Both the position numbers and the translations under genes were made by a program. Below the pieces are notes generated by a model that worked only from the letters and a program-made list of their open reading frames with translations, had not been told where the DNA came from and searched no databases. From positions 1 through 64,000 of the forward strand of contig NZ_CANMQT010000016.1 of NCBI RefSeq assembly GCF_947500065.1: DNA of 64,000 nucleotides, in the 5' to 3' direction. The DNA is from an uncultured Aquimarina sp. (lineage in GTDB: Bacteria; Bacteroidota; Bacteroidia; Flavobacteriales; Flavobacteriaceae). Positions 1-7,986 of the stretch are shown here, piece by piece; the stretch's first letter is position 1; every line of letters starts with the position of its first letter.

Positions 1-74
1 TATCAGAATAAAACTCCATAATTCCAGCGTATCCCTCCGAAAAAATTGTCCGATCAAAATGGACAATTGCACCT

Positions 75-134
75 AACGTTGCTTGTATGTTGCGTTTGCT
101 TCCCGAAGGGAGCATATGCAATATACAACCTGTT
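75..134 (-). repeat. attC-like site, family C (60 bp), copy C3
   Basis: AACGTTGCTTGTATGTTGCG...GCAATATACAACCTGTT; imperfect inverted repeat, 60 bp from AAC to GTT. Confidence 0.75.
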
Positions 135-148
135 ATGTCTTTTTTATT

Positions 149-730
149 TTATTCAAATAGTTGTTTCATCTCTTCATTCGCTGAGTTTTCAGCAAGCTTT
201 TCGCCCAAACTCCGTATTTCATTTTCCCAATTTTTCCATTGTTCACTATTAGGGTTGTTAACGGAAATTTGAGTCTCAATATTTCTTGCAATCACATTAT
301 ATTCATAAGATACTCCGTCAAGAGCTATTCCGTTATTTGCAGTAAACAATTCTAGGTCATTAACCTTCCAAACAGGATCATTAATTCCGTTAATTTGCTC
401 CTCAAAATGAAGCTCTCTCACCTTTCCTTTTGAGTTATAAAGAAAGATACCCTGAATTAGTTTTTCAGGATTTTTAATGCCTCGGAACTCACTTTCGTTA
501 AATTTTATGGTAATTAAACCTCCAAAACCTACAAATGACCTACTTATTTTGGCAATCCAAATGTAATCAACTTCTATTTCGTTATCTCTCCAACCTTTAT
601 CATTTCTTATTGTATGCCCTCCGCTATAAAGTCCGTTTAATCCAAATTTAAGAGCAAGAGATTTTTTTACAGTTTGGTTAAATTGAAAAGTATTTAACTC
701 ATAAGATTGTTTTGTTTCTTCTCTACTCAT
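149..730 (-). CDS. Cassette-borne hypothetical protein
   Basis: 193-aa ORF between attC-like sites C3 and B1. Confidence 0.7.
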   Translation of the reverse strand: MSREETKQSYELNTFQFNQTVKKSLALKFGLNGLYSGGHTIRNDKGWRDNEIEVDYIWIAKISRSFVGFGGLITIKFNESEFRGIKNPEKLIQGIFLYNSKGKVRELHFEEQINGINDPVWKVNDLELFTANNGIALDGVSYEYNVIARNIETQISVNNPNSEQWKNWENEIRSLGEKLAENSANEEMKQLFE

Positions 731-747
731 TTTTTGTAATTAGACAT

Positions 748-910
748 AACGTTTAATATATGTGTCGTAGCAGGGCAAAATGTTACCCAATTATCGACAA
801 AAACTGCGCATTGGTTGCTAACTTTTACATTCTGCAAGCATTGCGCTTTACCAAAAATACAAGAACCATTCGATTGATCACTTAGCTGCTATGACCACAT
901 ATATATTGTT
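748..910 (-). repeat. attC-like site, family B, copy B1
   Basis: AACGTTTAATATATGTGTCGTAGCAG...CTGCTATGACCACATATATATTGTT; outer arms complementary with one bulged base. Confidence 0.75.
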
Positions 911-920
911 GTAACCAGTT

Positions 921-1598
921 TTATATTACTGATTTTCTTGATATGTTCGATAGACTTGTATTTCCTTGCTTTATTAGTCTCTTAGCAACTTCTTTTCTTC
1001 CTTTTCCGTCATGTTCATCTACATATTTTGATTCTTCTATGGTCAATAGTTTTACATTCACAAATAATATTTCTTCAAGGCTCAACTTTAACCTATTTGG
1101 AACGTATTCAGATGGCAGTCCTAACAATAATCCAATTTTTTCCTTTTCTTCATTCATTTCATCTGGAAAAGGAACATTAAAGGCATCTGTAGAAATATAG
1201 GTATGGTCTTTTATTGAATAAAGAACGTTAGGATTATTTGCACAAATTTGGCTGGCTTTGTATAGCAATGAAAATTGCCATGAATTTTTAGCCTCATCTA
1301 TATTATTCCATTTTTCATTGCATTCTACAAATAACTCAAGACCAAGACCATTATATTCGAAATGGTCAGGATTATTATCTCTGTCAGAATAGGGGTCACT
1401 TAATCCATCACTTGCAAATATGGTTCCACTTTCAGTTTTTATCATTAAGAATGATTGTCTCAAACCTGGCCACTGAGGACCACCTAAAAAAGCAGGATTT
1501 ATAACATGCGATATCACATCCGAATTGACATCTCCAAGTTCTGACCAAAATTTTTCTCTTTCATTTAAAGATTTTTCAAAGTGTTCTTCAGTAGTCAT
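921..1598 (-). CDS. Cassette-borne protein, possibly suppressor-of-fused (SUFU)-like
   Basis: ORF 921-1679 trimmed to MTTEEHFEK (1598), because the longer start runs into the attC-like site; SUFU resemblance is by eye only. Confidence 0.5.
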   Translation of the reverse strand: MTTEEHFEKSLNEREKFWSELGDVNSDVISHVINPAFLGGPQWPGLRQSFLMIKTESGTIFASDGLSDPYSDRDNNPDHFEYNGLGLELFVECNEKWNNIDEAKNSWQFSLLYKASQICANNPNVLYSIKDHTYISTDAFNVPFPDEMNEEKEKIGLLLGLPSEYVPNRLKLSLEEILFVNVKLLTIEESKYVDEHDGKGRKEVAKRLIKQGNTSLSNISRKSVI

Positions 1599-1615
1599 AT
1601 TTATAAATTGGTTAC

Positions 1616-1777
1616 AACGTTTAATATATGTGTCGTAGCAGGGCAAAATGTTACCTTGTTTTTTGATATTTCTGCGCATTGGTTGCTAACTTTTCCATTC
1701 TGCAAGCATTGCGCCTTACCAAAAATACAAGAATCATTCGATTCAGCACTTAGTTGCTATGGCACATATATCGTGTT
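1616..1777 (-). repeat. attC-like site, family B, copy B2
   Basis: AACGTTTAATATATGTGTCGTAGCA...TGCTATGGCACATATATCGTGTT. Confidence 0.75.
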
Positions 1778-1803
1778 ATCAGCTTTTCTTTTTTTAAGAT
1801 TTG

Positions 1804-2265
1804 TTAGTCTTCACTTCTAAAACAGGTTATTAGTATATTTTCTTTATTAATAAACACTGTACTTATATCAAAAGTATTTTCCGTTAATGGGTTCCAACTT
1901 GATCCATTCTCATTTGACCTCCATTGATTGTTAAACCAATTTGAATAACAAAAAGAGTCATTATTAAATTTATTAAGCAGTTCCGTATGAAATTTTTTAG
2001 CTATCTCGGTTGGAGTTATTCTAGAAGAAGAATATGCAATGTCAAATTCTATTGAATCTAAAAGCAATTCAGAACATTTTAAGAATTCAATTGAGTTCCA
2101 TTTTTCTCCCAGTTCATTCCAGCCTTCAATTTTGCAAATTTCGTCAAGTTTTGATATTTGATTTTTTTCGATAGATAAATCTATATCAGATATAGAGTAT
2201 AGATATGCATTTCCCCAAATATATTCACTCATATTTAATTCTTCGAATATATCTTTTTTATCCAT
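1804..2265 (-). CDS. Cassette-borne hypothetical protein
   Basis: 153-aa acidic ORF between attC-like sites. Confidence 0.65.
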   Translation of the reverse strand: MDKKDIFEELNMSEYIWGNAYLYSISDIDLSIEKNQISKLDEICKIEGWNELGEKWNSIEFLKCSELLLDSIEFDIAYSSSRITPTEIAKKFHTELLNKFNNDSFCYSNWFNNQWRSNENGSSWNPLTENTFDISTVFINKENILITCFRSED

Positions 2266-2283
2266 ATACTTTTAATTGCTGAT

Positions 2284-2343
2284 AACGTTTCTTGTATGTT
2301 GCGTTTGCCTGCCGAAGGCGACATATGCAATATACAAATTGTT
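2284..2343 (-). repeat. attC-like site, family C (60 bp), copy C1
   Basis: AACGTTTCTTGTATGTTGCGTTTGCCTGCCGAAGGCGACATATGCAATATACAAATTGTT. Confidence 0.78.
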
Positions 2344-2347
2344 GTAC

Positions 2348-3145
2348 TTAGTGATTTTTTAATTTCAGCACGATTTTATTATTTCCAAGTAAAAAATAGT
2401 CAGTTTTATTATCTCGCACAAATTCGGTCAGTATTAATTCCTCGTTTTCAAATTTCCAATTGAATTGTTTACGTTCTTTACTCATGGAGTTTACCAGTGT
2501 CACAACATCCATATTTTTATGAGGATGGCTTGTACCAAAATAATTCCTCACTTCGTACTTGTCGAAGTCTTTAAAGTTTTTCAATTTTCCATTTTTTTCG
2601 AATATCACATTCGTACTACTTTTTAGGTTAGCGTATGTTCCCGCAATTAGATTTTCATTAAAGTAATTTGTTATGCTTGAACTTATTTTATGTACTCTAT
2701 CTTGGTTTTCAAGAAGACTTTTTAAATCATTCCTTTTACCGAAAACATATTTTGTTGAATCAATTCTTTCCTGATTGGGGAACTGAGTTAATAATAGTTT
2801 ATCTTTTTCTTTAAATAATGCATACTTTCCTCCAAAGGAATTAAATACAGCTAGAGTATCAGAGTTGTAATTCAGTTTGTAATTCAATTCTATAATAGAA
2901 CCATAACTTTTTAATGAATCGTTTTTTATTTCCAAAAGAATCGCAAACCAAGTTGGTGGTTGCAATCTATATTTAGCAATTTGTTTATCAGCAAGTATAT
3001 TGTCAAAATAATTGTTTAGCCCCCAAACACCATTTAATTCGGAAACATTCGATTTGGGTGTTTGTAATTCAACCCTTTCTTTTTTTTGTTTTGAATTACA
3101 GTTCAAACAAAGGAAAATTATTAATATGTAAATTGCGTTTCTCAT
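2348..3145 (-). CDS. Cassette-borne putative lipoprotein
   Basis: Start trimmed to MRNAIYILIIFLCLNCNSK (lipobox-like Cys); upstream ORF portion lies in the attC-like site. Confidence 0.65.
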   Translation of the reverse strand: MRNAIYILIIFLCLNCNSKQKKERVELQTPKSNVSELNGVWGLNNYFDNILADKQIAKYRLQPPTWFAILLEIKNDSLKSYGSIIELNYKLNYNSDTLAVFNSFGGKYALFKEKDKLLLTQFPNQERIDSTKYVFGKRNDLKSLLENQDRVHKISSSITNYFNENLIAGTYANLKSSTNVIFEKNGKLKNFKDFDKYEVRNYFGTSHPHKNMDVVTLVNSMSKERKQFNWKFENEELILTEFVRDNKTDYFLLGNNKIVLKLKNH

Positions 3146-3152
3146 TAAGTAC

Positions 3153-3316
3153 AACGCCAAATATATGAATCGGAGCAAGGCAAGCAAGCCTGAACCAATC
3201 GATCTATCTGCGCATTTTTATTTCTTGATTAATTTATAAAAATCTAGCGCCATTGCAAAAAGGAAATGACCATTCGATCTAACACTAAACTTTGCTCTGA
3301 TTTTATATATAATGTT
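3153..3316 (-). repeat. attC-like site, family A, copy A1
   Basis: AACGCCAAATATATGAATCGGAGCAAGGC...TTTGCTCTGATTTTATATATAATGTT. Confidence 0.78.
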
Positions 3317-3325
3317 GTAGGGAGT

Positions 3326-3778
3326 TTATTTTTTCAGGAGATTTTCAAATTTACGTGGACTATTACTTTCAAATTCCCAATCAATAATTGGTTTTGGAAA
3401 TTCTATATACCAATTATCTTTTATTAATTTATGGTTTATAATCCAATCATATTTATGATCTCCAATCATTTCAAATTCCGCATGAATAGTTACGTCAAAC
3501 CAAAACAATTTTGTTAAAAGTTCTTCAAATTTTTCAATCCACAAATGCCATTCATATTCCAGAGTTCTGTAACTCGCTCCAAATGTTATTATCTGATCTC
3601 TAAAAATTCCTTGTTCGTTTGGTACTGAAAACATACTTCGATTTATCCAAGGAAATTCCGAATCATTTTCCGGTAAACTATTTATTATCTCAATATTCAT
3701 TCTATGCAACTTATAATAGTCTTCAGTTTTCCATGTCGCTCCGTTTATTCTTCCGTATATTATAGTATGATGTGCCAT
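3326..3778 (-). CDS. Cassette-borne hypothetical protein
   Basis: 150-aa ORF between attC-like sites A1 and A2. Confidence 0.65.
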   Translation of the reverse strand: MAHHTIIYGRINGATWKTEDYYKLHRMNIEIINSLPENDSEFPWINRSMFSVPNEQGIFRDQIITFGASYRTLEYEWHLWIEKFEELLTKLFWFDVTIHAEFEMIGDHKYDWIINHKLIKDNWYIEFPKPIIDWEFESNSPRKFENLLKK

Positions 3779-3795
3779 TTTGTTTAATTACCTAC

Positions 3796-3957
3796 AACGC
3801 CAAATATATGAATCGGAGCAAGGCAAGTAAGCCAGAACCAATCGATTTATCTGCGCATTTTTGTTTCTTGTTTAATTTATAAAAATCTAGCGCCATTGCA
3901 AAAAGAAAATTACCTTTCGATCTAGCATTAAATTGCTCTGATTTCATATATAATGTT
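3796..3957 (-). repeat. attC-like site, family A, copy A2
   Basis: AACGCCAAATATATGAATCGGAGCA...TGCTCTGATTTCATATATAATGTT. Confidence 0.8.
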
Positions 3958-3981
3958 AGCAATTTTTTATTTAAGACGCCA

Positions 3982-4323
3982 CTATTCAGTCACTTTCATT
4001 TTTAAGAGTCTTATAGTTTGACTAAATTCGGAATTCTGTTTAGGTGAAGTCTTATATGTCCAATTTCCTCGGTTTTTTAGTATTATTTTCAGAACCCAAG
4101 GGTCATTCTTAGAAAATATTTGAGCAGTTAGAGAGGTTAACATATAAAGTTTTGTCCACCAATTGTTATTTGGATCATAATGCTCTATATCTTTAATGTT
4201 TGAATATTTGAAAGTTCTAAATTCCGAATAATCAATTGCTTTAATCTCAACATGATCAGTCCAAATTTTTATTAGAGGGTATCCTTTTTCATCTAATACA
4301 AGTGCTTCATTTTCCATTAGCAA
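3982..4323 (-). CDS. Cassette-borne hypothetical protein (identical copy at 7113-7454)
   Basis: 113-aa translation identical to the second copy. Confidence 0.7.
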   Translation of the reverse strand: MLMENEALVLDEKGYPLIKIWTDHVEIKAIDYSEFRTFKYSNIKDIEHYDPNNNWWTKLYMLTSLTAQIFSKNDPWVLKIILKNRGNWTYKTSPKQNSEFSQTIRLLKMKVTE

Positions 4324-4327
4324 TGTT

Positions 4328-4786
4328 TTATTCCTTTAATTCGTGCCAACCGGATTTCGCATTCATTCCATATCTTTTCAAGGTGATTTCTTTTCTTTTG
4401 AATCTCAATTCAACTAATGCTGCGATATTTTCTTTTCCATTCATCCATACCAATTCATTATCTACTAATTCCTTAATTAGTTCAATTTTTAATTCATCTG
4501 AACTAAGTTTCGTGTTGTTTTCATAACTCAAAAGACAGGATGTTCCATCCATATAAACAATGATTTGAAGTTTAAGTTTACCTCTTAGTTTTTGTTGGGC
4601 ATCATTTGTTATATGTTTAGTTAGCAGCTTTATTAATTCATTTTTATCTTTTTTTGCGGTTTCAATTTCACTCTCTAAAGCAAACCTCTTGGTGTTACAA
4701 CCTTCAAATTTTTCTTCATAAATATTTTGAGAGTATGAGTATAAAGAAACCAAAATAGAGAAGAGTAATAGGTTTTTTTTAATCAT
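4328..4786 (-). CDS. Cassette-borne secreted hypothetical protein (identical copy at 7459-7917)
   Basis: 152 aa; signal peptide-like MIKKNLLLFSILVSLYSYSQ. Confidence 0.72.
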   Translation of the reverse strand: MIKKNLLLFSILVSLYSYSQNIYEEKFEGCNTKRFALESEIETAKKDKNELIKLLTKHITNDAQQKLRGKLKLQIIVYMDGTSCLLSYENNTKLSSDELKIELIKELVDNELVWMNGKENIAALVELRFKRKEITLKRYGMNAKSGWHELKE

Positions 4787-4803
4787 AATATTGAATTATT
4801 GCT

Positions 4804-4968
4804 AACGCCAAATATATGAATCGGAGCAAGGCAAACGAGCCAGGACCAATTGATCTATCTGCGCATTTTTATTTCTTGTTTAATTTATAAAAATCTAGCG
4901 CCATCACAAAAAGGAAATAACCTTTCGATCTAGCACTGAACTTTTGCTCTGATTTCATATATAATGTT
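4804..4968 (-). repeat. attC-like site, family A, copy A3
   Basis: AACGCCAAATATATGAATCGGAGCA...TTGCTCTGATTTCATATATAATGTT. Confidence 0.78.
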
Positions 4969-4983
4969 ACAGGTAGGCATTTT

Positions 4984-5490
4984 TTAACAAGATGTCCAAT
5001 AACTGAATTTTATTAATTTTCCATTATTGATTTCAAGCACTATTCCGTCGTCTCTCTTTTCGTGATGAACACTAAATGAGCCATTTAATTGACCTTTATC
5101 TATCCGATCTTTGATTTGTTTTCCAAATATTTCCGCAAGCGTATTCAATTCCGTTTCACAATTCAATTTATGTTTTCCATAAACTAGTTCAACAGAGTTA
5201 TCATTCTCAAAATCAATCTTTTCAATTAGATATTTTTCTTTTTCATTTCCGGTAAATTTCACCTTTTCATAATCAAGAGTAAAGTATTTGACTCCTTGCC
5301 ATTCAGAAGATAGCCCTCCGCAATCATAGTTCGGTTCAAATTCTCGGTTTGGATTCCCAAATTTTTCGACAATTTTTGATTTCGAAGAAAAGAATTTGAG
5401 TTCATTGAATTCAAACTTATCAAAATCCAAGTTCTGTCCGAAACCTATTTGAGTTGATATTAATAATATTAAGGTATGATATATTTTCAT
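4984..5490 (-). CDS. Cassette-borne secreted hypothetical protein
   Basis: 168 aa; signal peptide-like MKIYHTLILLISTQIGFGQ. Confidence 0.7.
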   Translation of the reverse strand: MKIYHTLILLISTQIGFGQNLDFDKFEFNELKFFSSKSKIVEKFGNPNREFEPNYDCGGLSSEWQGVKYFTLDYEKVKFTGNEKEKYLIEKIDFENDNSVELVYGKHKLNCETELNTLAEIFGKQIKDRIDKGQLNGSFSVHHEKRDDGIVLEINNGKLIKFSYWTSC

Positions 5491-5510
5491 TATTTATTCT
5501 GCTTACCTGT

Positions 5511-5570
5511 AACGTCTCTTGTATGTTGCGTTTGCCTGCCGAAGGCGGCATATGCAATATACAAATTGTT
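5511..5570 (-). repeat. attC-like site, family C (60 bp), copy C2
   Basis: AACGTCTCTTGTATGTTGCG...GCAATATACAAATTGTT, exactly 60 bp. Confidence 0.78.
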
Positions 5571-5580
5571 ACCACCTTTT

Positions 5581-6909
5581 TTATATTTCGTTTTCAAGTA
5601 GGTAAAAATAGTTTTTGAGTCCATAAGAATATTTACTCTGATCAGAACCTAAAGTTTTGAATTCCTTTTTCAATACCTCTATTAAATCAGATTTTATATT
5701 TTTTCCTTCAATTTTTGCGCAGTTTAGTTTTACCCAATGAATTTTTGAAGAATTAGGAAAGTCTATCAATGCTTTTTCCAAATCAGGGTTATCATATTTG
5801 TTTTTATCTGCTAATCCGATAAAATAGCTTATCGCGAATTTCTCACTTTGGTATTCGTTCCATCCTTTTTTGTCTGTTTGTTCAGAAACGTGTCCAGTTG
5901 CAACTGATTCTAGGTATGCATAAATATTTAAAAGCTCTTCATCTTTATATTTGTCAGCTAAATCAATCATTTCTTGTCCTCTCTTTTCAAAGAATTCTTT
6001 TTCATCTAATAATCTATTTATAAATGAAATTCTTAGTAAATCAGAAGCTACTTTTCCATTAACGGGCATTTGGTTATTATCAAGAATCAATTTCGAATTT
6101 AGTAATGCTGTTTTAATAGAATCTTTAGGACTTGATTTTTTAGAGAGGTGTTTGATTTTGTTATATGCAGATAGTTGTAAGTATTCTTTACTGTCAGAAC
6201 CAAAAGTACTTTTAATTGTATTTATATCTTTTTCTAAAAAGTATTCTTGGATATTATTATTCCACCAATCTAATTCCCAATTCATATCTAGGAAAATCAA
6301 CTCGTATGCACTTTTAGAATCCTTAGATTTAGTTTTTACTATTAAATCTGACCGTTTTTTAATTTGATCGACTTGACCGTGAATGATATAAATAGCTTTG
6401 TCAATTCCAGTATGATTTTTGGGATGATTTGCTTTTTTCCAATGTTCAATTGCTTTTAAATAATTATCTATATTTAAATAGCATTCACTTAACCAAACAT
6501 CAACTCTATAATCCGTGTCTTTTGTCTGTTTATAAATTTCATAATGTTTAATAGCCGTTTTATAATCTCCAATTCGATGACTTTCTATTGCATATTCTAA
6601 ATTGAAATTTAATTCATTTGGATATTTCTCATAAGCAGATTTATGTAAATCATAAGAGACTTTTGAATCAATATTGTATAATGCTCCACCAATCAGATAT
6701 TTTTGGTATTCATTTGTGGCTTTAGAAACTAATTCATTTATACACTCGTCACAGTCTTTATTTACTAAACAATTTGAAAAGTACTTTAAAGCAGGAGTTA
6801 TTTCAGTTTGAGCTTTTTTTATTTTTTCTGCATTGTTTTCAGTATCAACTTGAGCATTACAGTTAAAGAACAAAATATTAAGGAATATGAATAATAATTT
6901 TTTTCTCAT
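5581..6909 (-). CDS. Cassette-borne TPR-like lipoprotein
   Basis: Start trimmed to MRKKLLFIFLNILFFNCNAQ; helical TPR-like repeats. Confidence 0.65.
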   Translation of the reverse strand: MRKKLLFIFLNILFFNCNAQVDTENNAEKIKKAQTEITPALKYFSNCLVNKDCDECINELVSKATNEYQKYLIGGALYNIDSKVSYDLHKSAYEKYPNELNFNLEYAIESHRIGDYKTAIKHYEIYKQTKDTDYRVDVWLSECYLNIDNYLKAIEHWKKANHPKNHTGIDKAIYIIHGQVDQIKKRSDLIVKTKSKDSKSAYELIFLDMNWELDWWNNNIQEYFLEKDINTIKSTFGSDSKEYLQLSAYNKIKHLSKKSSPKDSIKTALLNSKLILDNNQMPVNGKVASDLLRISFINRLLDEKEFFEKRGQEMIDLADKYKDEELLNIYAYLESVATGHVSEQTDKKGWNEYQSEKFAISYFIGLADKNKYDNPDLEKALIDFPNSSKIHWVKLNCAKIEGKNIKSDLIEVLKKEFKTLGSDQSKYSYGLKNYFYLLENEI

Positions 6910-6926
6910 TTTTGGTAATTGGTGGT

Positions 6927-7088
6927 AACGCCAAATATATGAATCGGAGCAAGGCAAGTAAGCCAGAACCAATCGATTTATCTGCGCATTTTTGTTTCTT
7001 GTTTAATTTATAAAAATCTAGCGCCATTGCAAAAAGAAAATTACCTTTCGATCTAGCATTAAATTGCTCTGATTTCATATATAATGTT
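6927..7088 (-). repeat. attC-like site, family A, copy A4
   Basis: Second copy of A2, offset 3131. Confidence 0.8.
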
Positions 7089-7112
7089 AGCAATTTTTTA
7101 TTTAAGACGCCA

Positions 7113-7454
7113 CTATTCAGTCACTTTCATTTTTAAGAGTCTTATAGTTTGACTAAATTCGGAATTCTGTTTAGGTGAAGTCTTATATGTCCAATTTCCT
7201 CGGTTTTTTAGTATTATTTTCAGAACCCAAGGGTCATTCTTAGAAAATATTTGAGCAGTTAGAGAGGTTAACATATAAAGTTTTGTCCACCAATTGTTAT
7301 TTGGATCATAATGCTCTATATCTTTAATGTTTGAATATTTGAAAGTTCTAAATTCCGAATAATCAATTGCTTTAATCTCAACATGATCAGTCCAAATTTT
7401 TATTAGAGGGTATCCTTTTTCATCTAATACAAGTGCTTCATTTTCCATTAGCAA
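7113..7454 (-). CDS. Cassette-borne hypothetical protein (copy of 3982-4323)
   Basis: Identical translation. Confidence 0.7.
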   Translation of the reverse strand: MLMENEALVLDEKGYPLIKIWTDHVEIKAIDYSEFRTFKYSNIKDIEHYDPNNNWWTKLYMLTSLTAQIFSKNDPWVLKIILKNRGNWTYKTSPKQNSEFSQTIRLLKMKVTE

Positions 7455-7458
7455 TGTT

Positions 7459-7917
7459 TTATTCCTTTAATTCGTGCCAACCGGATTTCGCATTCATTCC
7501 ATATCTTTTCAAGGTGATTTCTTTTCTTTTGAATCTCAATTCAACTAATGCTGCGATATTTTCTTTTCCATTCATCCATACCAATTCATTATCTACTAAT
7601 TCCTTAATTAGTTCAATTTTTAATTCATCTGAACTAAGTTTCGTGTTGTTTTCATAACTCAAAAGACAGGATGTTCCATCCATATAAACAATGATTTGAA
7701 GTTTAAGTTTACCTCTTAGTTTTTGTTGGGCATCATTTGTTATATGTTTAGTTAGCAGCTTTATTAATTCATTTTTATCTTTTTTTGCGGTTTCAATTTC
7801 ACTCTCTAAAGCAAACCTCTTGGTGTTACAACCTTCAAATTTTTCTTCATAAATATTTTGAGAGTATGAGTATAAAGAAACCAAAATAGAGAAGAGTAAT
7901 AGGTTTTTTTTAATCAT
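7459..7917 (-). CDS. Cassette-borne secreted hypothetical protein (copy of 4328-4786)
   Basis: Identical translation. Confidence 0.72.
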   Translation of the reverse strand: MIKKNLLLFSILVSLYSYSQNIYEEKFEGCNTKRFALESEIETAKKDKNELIKLLTKHITNDAQQKLRGKLKLQIIVYMDGTSCLLSYENNTKLSSDELKIELIKELVDNELVWMNGKENIAALVELRFKRKEITLKRYGMNAKSGWHELKE

Positions 7918-7934
7918 AATATTGAATTATTGCT

Positions 7935-7986
7935 AACAATTGTATATAGTTACAAAAGGTAACTATATATCTATTTTGTGAGGAGG
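7935..7986 (-). other. Candidate attI-like recombination site
   Basis: Perfect 11-bp inverted repeat TATATAGTTAC-AAAAG-GTAACTATATA (7943-7969) between the recombinase stop and the AAC/GTT of the first cassette. Confidence 0.65.

Larger units (their letters stand above)
3796..4803 (-). repeat. Duplicated two-ORF cassette, distal copy (1008 bp)
   Basis: Same ORF pair and attC as 6927-7934 at a constant offset of 3131; identity stops at the AAC triplets on both sides. Confidence 0.88.
6927..7934 (-). repeat. Duplicated two-ORF cassette, recombinase-proximal copy (1008 bp)
   Basis: AAC (6927) to just before AAC (7935); same length as 3796-4803. Confidence 0.88.

Noticed and set aside
1581-1820. 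Plus-strand ORFs overlapping repeats and cassettes (e.g. 943-1200, 1581-1820, 4302-4526, 5951-6367, 7433-7657)
   Set aside because: Antisense to better-supported ORFs or running through the attC-like sites; low-complexity translations.
75-7088. Repeated elements at regular spacing as a CRISPR array
   Set aside because: Repeats are 60-165 bp of several families and the intervening segments are ORFs of hundreds of bp; no cas genes are present.
75-7088. Inter-ORF repeats as ordinary MITEs or REP elements
   Set aside because: Sites come from unrelated families yet occupy the same position after each ORF in the same orientation, share AAC/GTT ends, and the duplicated unit is bounded exactly at those ends. 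A MITE model does not predict this, though genome-wide copy number should still be checked.
6878-7093. 71-aa minus-strand ORF
   Set aside because: Lies mostly inside attC-like site A4 and overlaps the start of the 5581-6909 CDS; a by-product of the structured repeat.
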